Source: Denitrificimonas caeni (GTDB lineage: Bacteria > Pseudomonadota > Gammaproteobacteria > Pseudomonadales > Pseudomonadaceae). From it: 59,337 nucleotides of DNA. Location of the stretch: assembly GCF_905120345.1 (NCBI RefSeq), contig NZ_CAJHOA010000010.1, positions 1 to 59,337 of the forward strand, given 5' to 3'. Positions 1-5,767 of this stretch are shown here, piece by piece; within the stretch, counting starts at the first letter, position 1, and the number at the start of each line of letters is the position of its first letter. The position numbers were made by a program, and so were the translations under genes. Below the pieces are notes generated by a model that saw only the letters and a program-made list of their open reading frames with translations, was not told the origin of the DNA and ran no database searches.

Positions 1-86
1 ATTTATGATTGAATTTGAAGACCGCTTAACGGATTATATTTAACCTTGGCAGTTACACAGAATCATTTACAGGGTCTGAAGCTGCA

Positions 87-572
87 ATGAATGTTCAACT
101 TGCAGGAGCTGATTTCTTACTTATCTGTACGAATACTATGCATAAAGTAGCCCCGCAAATAGAAGAATCGATTAATATTCCCTTACTTCATATTGCTGAC
201 GCCACAGCCGAAGTTCTTGTGAAAAAAGGAATTAAAACTGTTGGGTTATTGGGTACCGCTTTTACAATGGAGCAAGATTTCTACAAGGGGCGACTAAAGG
301 ACAATTATGGTTTAACAGTTTTAGTCCCCGATGAAGAAGATAGAAAAATTGTTCATAATGTTATTTATAAAGAACTTTGCTTAGGGAATTTAATTTCATC
401 CTCTAAAGCTGAATATTTAAGAATTATTGAGTCTTTAGCTAGTCAAGGCGCAGAAGCTGTAATTCTAGGATGTACTGAAATTGGAATGCTAGTCGCTCAA
501 AGTGATACAAAAATCACACTTCTAGATACAACTTATATCCATGCTCAGAAAGCAGTCGAGTGGGCAATATAA
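87..572 (+). pseudogene. Aspartate/glutamate racemase family, N-terminally truncated
   Basis: The product resembles the C-terminal two thirds of aspartate/glutamate racemases. It keeps the first catalytic cysteine in CTNTMHK near the start and the second in GCTEIG near the end, plus the TVGLLGT segment. Family members are about 230 residues and begin with a glycine-rich IGLIGGMS-type segment; here about 70 N-terminal residues are missing. The frame is open only from base 30 (stop codon at 27-29), and what precedes residue M1 does not look like the family. The stop codon overlaps an integron attC site, so this is the gene of a cassette. I infer a decayed or rearranged cassette gene. A different short frame ending at 41-43 may be the tail of another gene. 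Confidence 0.7.
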
Positions 573-638
573 CAAGTTGCTGCATTCGGAAAAATTACTC
601 GCTGCGCTCCCAGTTTTCCGATGAGCAAGGCGTTAGCT
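567..638 (+). other. Integron attC recombination site 1
   Basis: The outer core boxes are ATATAAC (567-573) and GTTAGCT (632-638), the latter matching the attC R' consensus GTTRRRY. Between them imperfect inverted arms (TTGCT...CGGAAAA and TTTTCCG...AGCAA) can fold into the typical attC hairpin, with a short loop rich in CGCTGCGCTC. It begins at the racemase stop codon and ends just before the next gene, as expected of a cassette attC. No integrase gene is in the window. Confidence 0.8.
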
Positions 639-652
639 ATAATGAGATAAAC

Positions 653-1147
653 GTGACTACAGACCAAGTAAGAATCCAGAATTTTATTGACTCTCTGAAG
701 CTCTCTCAAAGGATGTTTAATCTTGGGCTGCTGCTTTCTTTTTTGGCGGTTTTTGTTGCTTTTAATCCTAGGGAGGTTAATCAAGCAAAAATACCTTTGG
801 TTGGTATAGATATTGATTCAAAAGAAAAATTTATTGCAATTTCGGCATTTTTCTTTGTTCTTGTAGGTGTTTATATGAGTTTTGCAGTCAAACGCTGCTG
901 CTCATTAATAATAAAAATCCAAGATCAAGAGCTTGCAGAAGCAGCAAAAAGCTATCCGTCGATAGTGAATGCAAATGTCTTCTATACAACAGTTATGATT
1001 GCATCTCTCGCAGGGATTTGGGTGGTCGCCATAGCCGAAGCTTACGACATGAATGCACTTTATGCTGTGATTTTGGCGAATATAATTATTACACCATATA
1101 TTCACTGTGCACAAAGTAGTAAAAAAATAACCCCAAAACATGGCTAA
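653..1147 (+). CDS. Hypothetical membrane protein carried on an integron cassette
   Basis: A 164-residue protein with about four hydrophobic segments (roughly residues 20-38, 60-80, 105-125 and 133-150) and no motif I recognise. The longest frame runs back through attC1, so I place the start at the GTG at 653, just beyond the site. Its stop codon lies within the second attC, so gene and attC form a complete cassette. Base composition is AT-rich relative to the core genes to the right. It is presumably an inner membrane protein; function unknown. Confidence 0.7.
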   Translation: MTTDQVRIQNFIDSLKLSQRMFNLGLLLSFLAVFVAFNPREVNQAKIPLVGIDIDSKEKFIAISAFFFVLVGVYMSFAVKRCCSLIIKIQDQELAEAAKSYPSIVNANVFYTTVMIASLAGIWVVAIAEAYDMNALYAVILANIIITPYIHCAQSSKKITPKHG

Positions 1148-1201
1148 CAAGGCGCTCAAGCAAGGACGCACTAACGTGCGTCACTTAGCTTAGCGTTATA
1201 T
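1142..1201 (+). other. Integron attC recombination site 2
   Basis: The core boxes are GGCTAAC (1142-1148) and GTTATAT (1195-1201, matching GTTRRRY). The inner arms GGACGCAC and GTGCGTCAC pair almost perfectly around a TAAC loop, and the outer arms (GCTCAAGCAAG against CTTAGCTTAGC) pair with bulges. About 60 bp long. The stop codon of the preceding gene lies in the left box, as in classical gene cassettes. Confidence 0.82.
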
Positions 1202-1251
1202 TAGATTTGTACTGAGTATAAAAAGTATCGCCGGTGATTAGATTATAAATC

Positions 1252-1280
1252 TTGACAGCAATTGTGTAGCTAGCTACATT
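1252..1280 (+). promoter_or_regulatory. Sigma70-type promoter of the marR operon
   Basis: A consensus -35 TTGACA (1252-1257), a 17-base spacer and a -10 TACATT (1275-1280). The -10 is embedded in the palindrome at 1265-1278, so a bound regulator would occlude RNA polymerase. Confidence 0.75.
1265..1278. promoter_or_regulatory. Palindromic operator 1 (probable MarR binding site)
   Basis: TGTAGCTAGCTACA is a perfect 14-base palindrome overlapping the -10 box of the promoter ahead of the MarR gene. A second copy with one changed base precedes the transporter gene at 1850-1863. Two copies flanking a marR gene point to autoregulation. Confidence 0.75.
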
Positions 1281-1316
1281 ACAGCTATTAATATTTATCT
1301 AGTGGCGCTGCAGACT

Positions 1317-1820
1317 ATGTTTGAGCTTAAAGATTTACCGAGTTATGAAACCTTGGTGAGACTGGGTGAAGAGTACAAAAATCCTGATGTGGATGGATTG
1401 CACCATTGGCTGGTCTGGGCTTCTGCTACAAGTGAGATGCTGTCAGCGTTTGAAGCTAACCTTGCGCAAACCTGTGGATTGTCACAAACACAATTTTTTG
1501 TATTAATTCTACTTAAGCGAAACCCTGAAGGATTGAGTATAGGGGCGCTGGCTGATGGCGTTTCTGTGACCTCACAAACAATGACGCGCGTGATTGATCG
1601 TATGGAAGTGAGCGAATTGTGTTATCGCGAACCTGATCCAGAAGATCGTCGAGCTTGGCTGGTGTTCTTGGCACCAAGTGGTGATGAGATTTTAAGCAAA
1701 GCTTTGCCTGCTCATTATGTTTGGGTTGCTCAGTTGATGAGTCATTTTGATGATGATGAAAGACAGATGCTTAAACGCTTAATGCTCAAAATAAATCAAG
1801 CGAATGCGTTTTATGTGTAA
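1317..1820 (+). CDS. MarR family transcriptional regulator
   Basis: A 167-residue MarR-type regulator with a winged helix. Residues in the middle (IGALADGVSVTSQTMTRVIDRM) form the helix-turn-helix, followed by the wing with the family-typical DPEDRRAWLVFL. Proteins of this family bind palindromes as dimers and usually repress a neighbouring transporter until a small ligand releases them. I prefer the ATG at 1317; a GTG at 1302 is also in frame and neither has a good ribosome binding site. It is followed directly by an MFS efflux gene. The ligand cannot be inferred. Confidence 0.9.
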   Translation: MFELKDLPSYETLVRLGEEYKNPDVDGLHHWLVWASATSEMLSAFEANLAQTCGLSQTQFFVLILLKRNPEGLSIGALADGVSVTSQTMTRVIDRMEVSELCYREPDPEDRRAWLVFLAPSGDEILSKALPAHYVWVAQLMSHFDDDERQMLKRLMLKINQANAFYV

Positions 1821-1847
1821 ATAGAGCGCATTAATTTTTTACCTAAA

Positions 1848-1865
1848 TATGTAGCTGGCTACATA
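1848..1865. promoter_or_regulatory. Palindromic operator 2 ahead of the MFS gene
   Basis: TATGTAGCTGGCTACATA repeats the operator upstream of marR with one base changed at the centre. It sits in the 62-base gap between the marR stop and the transporter start, so the MarR protein probably also controls an internal promoter or blocks read-through. Confidence 0.7.
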
Positions 1866-1882
1866 ACAGCAAGGTGTTTAAT

Positions 1883-3082
1883 ATGGCTGTATCTAATAGG
1901 GAGTCACCTACATTAGCTCTCCGAGCTTTAGTTGTGCTCTGTGCGTTGGCAGTGGTTTCTTTGCTCTACTTACCGTTACCAGTGCTGCATGTACTGGAGA
2001 GAACGCATGGAGTAGGAGCAACTGGCATGATCAGTGCTTTTGGCTTCACTTATGCTGCTGGGTTTTTATTATTTGGCCCGTTATCTGATCGGCTAGGTAG
2101 GCGAAAAGTAATGGTTTGTGGTTTGCTTGCACTTACGGTCGTTACGGCTTTACTTGCTATAGCTGAAACACAGTCCCAATTAGTAGCCGGGCGCGTGTTG
2201 CAAGGATTAGTCGCGTCATCCTTTCCACCGGTTGCTATTGCTTACTTGGCTGAACATGGAACCTTGCGCCAACGAGCGTGGAGCATTGCATGGATGAGCA
2301 CAGCATTCTTATCCGCTGGACTCTTAGGGCAAATTTATGGAGGGCTAGTGACTCTGCGCTGGGGAATAGGCGCTGCATTTTTGCCTTTAAGTTGTATTTA
2401 TGGAGTAACGGCTTGGCGACTTTGGCGTACGCCTATAGAGCATTCGGGGTCACTGGATCTAACGAGCTTTTTACGTAGTTACTTATCACTAGGCCGCTTA
2501 TTACTCGACTCAAGGTTGCGTCGAGTATATATACCTGCGTTTTTTATATTGATGTGTTTCGTTGCCTTCTACATGGGGCTGGACATGCGGTTTGATGCTG
2601 AACTTGCCCGCCATCATATTTCTCCGCTGATGTTTCGAGCGTTGGCTGCTCCGGCTTTTCTTATGCCTTTAATTGTGGCAGCAATGATACCTCGTTTAGG
2701 TGCAGAGAGTGTTATGGGTGCTGGCTTGCTGTGTGCAACGGCTGGGCTTGTGTTGAGCGCATTCATAGATAGCAGTCATATGCTGGGTTTGTTAGCTGCG
2801 AGCTTTCTGTTTGTTGCAGGTATTGGCATTAGTGTGCCGGGACTGATTATTCAGGTGACCAGTGTTAGTGATGCTTCTATGCGTGGTATGGCCGTAGCGC
2901 TCTACACCTTTGTGCTCTGGATAGGAGCGAGTCTCGGACCTTGGTTAGCACAGCAAACCGCAGGTTTGTCTCTTGGAAGTATGCATCTTTTATTATCTGG
3001 ATTGTTGGGTGCCTGTGCTCTTTATGCCATCACTGGCTTTGTCCGTAAGAGTGGGGCGATCAACAGTTCATCTAGTGTGTAA
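1883..3082 (+). CDS. MFS drug-efflux-type transporter
   Basis: A 399-residue inner membrane protein of the major facilitator superfamily with about twelve hydrophobic helices. The motif A loop GPLSDRLGRRK lies at residues 65-75 between helices 2 and 3. The overall pattern resembles YnfM/Bcr-type proton-coupled exporters. I chose the ATG at 1883 because AAGG at 1871-1874 is correctly spaced; an upstream GTG (1874) is less likely. It lies behind a marR gene with matching operators, a common arrangement for substrate-inducible efflux. Substrate unknown. Confidence 0.88.
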   Translation: MAVSNRESPTLALRALVVLCALAVVSLLYLPLPVLHVLERTHGVGATGMISAFGFTYAAGFLLFGPLSDRLGRRKVMVCGLLALTVVTALLAIAETQSQLVAGRVLQGLVASSFPPVAIAYLAEHGTLRQRAWSIAWMSTAFLSAGLLGQIYGGLVTLRWGIGAAFLPLSCIYGVTAWRLWRTPIEHSGSLDLTSFLRSYLSLGRLLLDSRLRRVYIPAFFILMCFVAFYMGLDMRFDAELARHHISPLMFRALAAPAFLMPLIVAAMIPRLGAESVMGAGLLCATAGLVLSAFIDSSHMLGLLAASFLFVAGIGISVPGLIIQVTSVSDASMRGMAVALYTFVLWIGASLGPWLAQQTAGLSLGSMHLLLSGLLGACALYAITGFVRKSGAINSSSSV

Positions 3083-3115
3083 CACGACTTATCTTTATGA
3101 CAGGAGGTACCAGCG

Positions 3116-3769
3116 ATGAGGAAATCATTTTCTTATGGGATTTTGCTGACGATATTGAACGTTTCAGCAACAACTTTATTGCCTGCTTACACGCAAGCAG
3201 CCATCCACGGTGAGGAATATTCAATGCAAAACGCAGTTGTTTCACAGTTCGTACCAGCGACTCATAAAATGAATTGGAGTCGTGAGGTTAATATTGATGG
3301 CGAAGCAGCCGTCTTGACGCGGTATGTGCGTAAGGACGATCGTAATAACGGTATAACAGGCGAGCATTTCAGCAGTGTCGTCGCGGCCAATGGCACGTTG
3401 AAGGGGTTTGCCAATATATCTCTTGATCTGGTAAATACTGCACTACCTAGTCCTGAGCGTAGTGAAGAAATCGCTTTAGCGTTCCTAAAAGAGCATGCAC
3501 CAGAGCTACTTCCACGTATGAAAATAAGCTGGGTGAAGCCGCATGATGAACCTATACGTGTTGAGCGTAATGGCCGCTATGAGACGGAAACGCTCACGGG
3601 TATGAAGGTTAAAGCTCGTAACCTTGCTGATGGCTTGTGGTTTTGGGTGATTGTCGGTGCAGACGAGAATCCGATGGTTTTCGAGCGCGACATCACTTGG
3701 ATCACTTTTCCAGGTCACCGTAAAACTGAAAAATGGCTGCACGACAGCTGGCTCAAGGAGCAGCTATAA
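3116..3769 (+). CDS. Secreted hypothetical protein in the marR-MFS operon
   Basis: A 217-residue protein with a positively charged start, a hydrophobic core and a probable signal peptidase site after TQA-A near residue 28, so probably periplasmic. I recognise no family. The mature part is hydrophilic and rich in charged residues and ends in a tryptophan-containing tail (KWLHDSWLKEQL). It has an excellent ribosome binding site (AGGAGG) and begins 34 bases after the transporter, followed by a terminator. It probably shares the marR operon and may help handle the exported compound; that role is inference. Confidence 0.7.
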   Translation: MRKSFSYGILLTILNVSATTLLPAYTQAAIHGEEYSMQNAVVSQFVPATHKMNWSREVNIDGEAAVLTRYVRKDDRNNGITGEHFSSVVAANGTLKGFANISLDLVNTALPSPERSEEIALAFLKEHAPELLPRMKISWVKPHDEPIRVERNGRYETETLTGMKVKARNLADGLWFWVIVGADENPMVFERDITWITFPGHRKTEKWLHDSWLKEQL

Positions 3770-3795
3770 AGGGAGGTAAAGTTTAAAAGCAATAT

Positions 3796-3848
3796 AAAGC
3801 CCCGCTACTTTATGAGCTGACTGTCATTTATAGTTACGGGGCTTTTTT
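3796..3848 (+). terminator. Rho-independent terminator of the marR operon
   Basis: AAAGCCCCG at 3796-3804 pairs with CGGGGCTTT at 3837-3845 and is followed by a T run. The loop is unusually long, about 32 bases. Confidence 0.65.
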
Positions 3849-4176
3849 GTGAGAATTACAGTCCTTATCAATGTATTTCTTCAAGCTTTATTCGAACAAC
3901 TGCCGCACACCAGCGATGTTGACATCGATACGCTTTCGCCTTGGAACATCAAACTCAGCTAAGCATTGGGACGCTCTAACTGCTGTTCTGAGTTGTGCTA
4001 GGTGTGGTTGGTGTTACGCTTACCTTAAACCTGATTGCGAGAGATGGTATCTACATTACGCATATTTGATAGATTGTCTGATGGCAACATATTAGAATGA
4101 CCAGAACATCACCCTGAGATCAATGCCTTTCAAAAATCACCACAAAACTATTCGTGTGACATGTCAGATTCAAGCA
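3849..4176. other. Intergenic stretch, no convincing gene
   Basis: About 330 bases between the terminator and the 3' end of the Detocs-like block. All frames are short; the longest plus-strand frame (74 codons) has no ribosome binding site and an unnatural composition. One broken frame reads like a membrane-protein fragment (VVLGVVGVTLTLNLIARDG) and may be a relic. Confidence 0.4.
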
Positions 4177-5319
4177 TTAAGCTTGGGAAAAATGTCCTTC
4201 AATAACCTTTAATATAAACTTCGCGGAAATATAAGAACCATATTGATGAATTTTATCGCCCTTCTCTGAGTTACATAGATCCACGACAACTTTCGCACAC
4301 AGGCAGAGCGGTTTTATCATAGAAAGTTCTGCAGCCCTCTGTATGGCGAAAATCTCCATATCCAGCCCGTTGACTTTTCTGTGCAAGTTTTTGATCTTAT
4401 TCATGTAATCCTGACTAGCAATAACTGCCGATCCACTAGTAAATATTCCAACCGCTGGATTAGACTGTTTTGATGGTCTATCTCCGCCTTTAAAGCCCCT
4501 TTCGAGCTCCTCTAAAAGGTCTTCTTGATCAAGTAATAATTCTATATAAGATACGAATTCAGCATTGGTTGGCACTTGATATGGATCATTTTGAAACTCA
4601 TGATCGAACCATTTTCCGCTTTGGTACTCGTAAGCCATTTTTGAAACAAGAAGTTGCCCTAATTCCGTTCGATCTTCAAACCCACCGCAGATACCGCTCA
4701 TCGCAACGACTTCTGGTTTGTATCTGTCGATACATATGGATGCTACGACAGCCGCATTGACGAGTCCCATCTGCGGGAGCAACACTACAGACCCTCTCGC
4801 CTTATTAATTTCAAAGTCAAGAAAATTTATGCCAGCACGATTAACTAGCCTTCCATCAATAAAAGCACTGTATGGCTTTCTTTCCTCTTTCAATGCGCAG
4901 AAGATGAGAAAGTCAAATTTAATGTTCTTTTTAAGCTGAGTGAGAAGATGATTCAGTGTAGACTTCCAACCGGAAGTATTTGTGTAATCGGCGAGAATGC
5001 AACCCTGTGCTTCGAACTGCTCACGAACCTCTGGAAAGTCTGCAGGATACGAGCTGATAGCGAGAAGAAGCGCATCATTTTTCCCTGCCTTCACTATTGA
5101 TTCAAGAATCACCTTGCCATTAAAAATTGCACTGCCACTGTCTAAGTTTGGAACTTTTAGATCAATTATGAAAAGATCAATCTCTAAACTAAGAGCCGCT
5201 GCAAAATCAGTCATGTTTTTTGCATGAATGATGTCGCTATCGGCAACGCCTCGCTCTTTCAAATGAGCGGCAATCTCCTTATATTTTATGTCTTCGTCTT
5301 CAATCAGCAATATTTTCAC
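4177..5319 (-). CDS. dtcC: DtcC-like effector: receiver domain fused to nucleoside phosphorylase
   Basis: A 380-residue protein. Residues 1 to about 125 are a response-regulator receiver domain with the acidic pocket E7/D8 and the phosphoacceptor D53 in FIIDL. From about 135 on it is a PNP/UDP-phosphorylase fold, with FLIFCALKEER at its start, the MSGICGGFED nucleotide-binding loop and the GLDMEIFAI motif that contacts the ribose. This architecture is that of DtcC of the defensive two-component system Detocs, where the phosphorylated protein cleaves ATP to adenine and ribose-5'-triphosphate and stops phage replication. The start is a GTG overlapping the end of the upstream receiver gene by 20 bases, implying translational coupling. 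Activity here is inferred from architecture and context. Confidence 0.85.
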   Translation of the reverse strand: MKILLIEDEDIKYKEIAAHLKERGVADSDIIHAKNMTDFAAALSLEIDLFIIDLKVPNLDSGSAIFNGKVILESIVKAGKNDALLLAISSYPADFPEVREQFEAQGCILADYTNTSGWKSTLNHLLTQLKKNIKFDFLIFCALKEERKPYSAFIDGRLVNRAGINFLDFEINKARGSVVLLPQMGLVNAAVVASICIDRYKPEVVAMSGICGGFEDRTELGQLLVSKMAYEYQSGKWFDHEFQNDPYQVPTNAEFVSYIELLLDQEDLLEELERGFKGGDRPSKQSNPAVGIFTSGSAVIASQDYMNKIKNLHRKVNGLDMEIFAIQRAAELSMIKPLCLCAKVVVDLCNSEKGDKIHQYGSYISAKFILKVIEGHFSQA

Positions 5320-5767
5320 GAACAGATCTCAGTATGGATGTTATTTTTTGCAAAGTGGATTTAGATTTATAGGTATACAGTATAGCTCCGACCACATCCT
5401 GCGAATATTTTTCACGTATAATATCAATGGAGTTTTTCAATTTAACTTTAGAGCCACCAATAAAGAAATCAGGATACTGCGTGACAATTAGAATTTTTGT
5501 GCACTTTTTATATGCCTTAAGAGTGCGCAGGACTTCAATTCCCCCTTGTGCTTGGTCATGCCCTTTTTTGTTGTCCGCAGCATTCTCACCGAATGTAGAT
5601 AGCGCCATATCCAAAATAATAAGGTCGTAGTTTTGCGATTTAACCTTTAGTACGGCACTGCTTACGCTATCGGCCATATCGGGGAGTAGATCAAAAACCT
5701 CCTTAATACAACTATTTATTTCATCTCGCTTATGAATCTCATCTTCAACAAGCAATAATTTGCTCAT
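5300..5767 (-). CDS. dtcB: DtcB-like stand-alone receiver protein
   Basis: A 155-residue protein consisting of one receiver domain and no output domain. The acidic pocket (VEDE, E8-D9-E10) and phosphoacceptor D53 in LIILDM are present, as is the conserved threonine region (KILIVTQYP). I use the ATG at 5767 because GGAG lies six bases upstream; a TTG at 5779 is less likely. It overlaps dtcA by 23 bases and dtcC by 20 bases, so the three genes form one operon. In Detocs the DtcB protein is reported to act as a phosphate sink that buffers leaky signalling from DtcA. Confidence 0.83.
   Translation of the reverse strand: MSKLLLVEDEIHKRDEINSCIKEVFDLLPDMADSVSSAVLKVKSQNYDLIILDMALSTFGENAADNKKGHDQAQGGIEVLRTLKAYKKCTKILIVTQYPDFFIGGSKVKLKNSIDIIREKYSQDVVGAILYTYKSKSTLQKITSILRSVRENIAD

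Noticed and set aside
3871-4095. Plus-strand frame of 74 codons after the marR operon
   Set aside because: No ribosome binding site, cysteine- and tryptophan-rich unnatural composition, and a more natural-looking fragment appears in another, broken frame.
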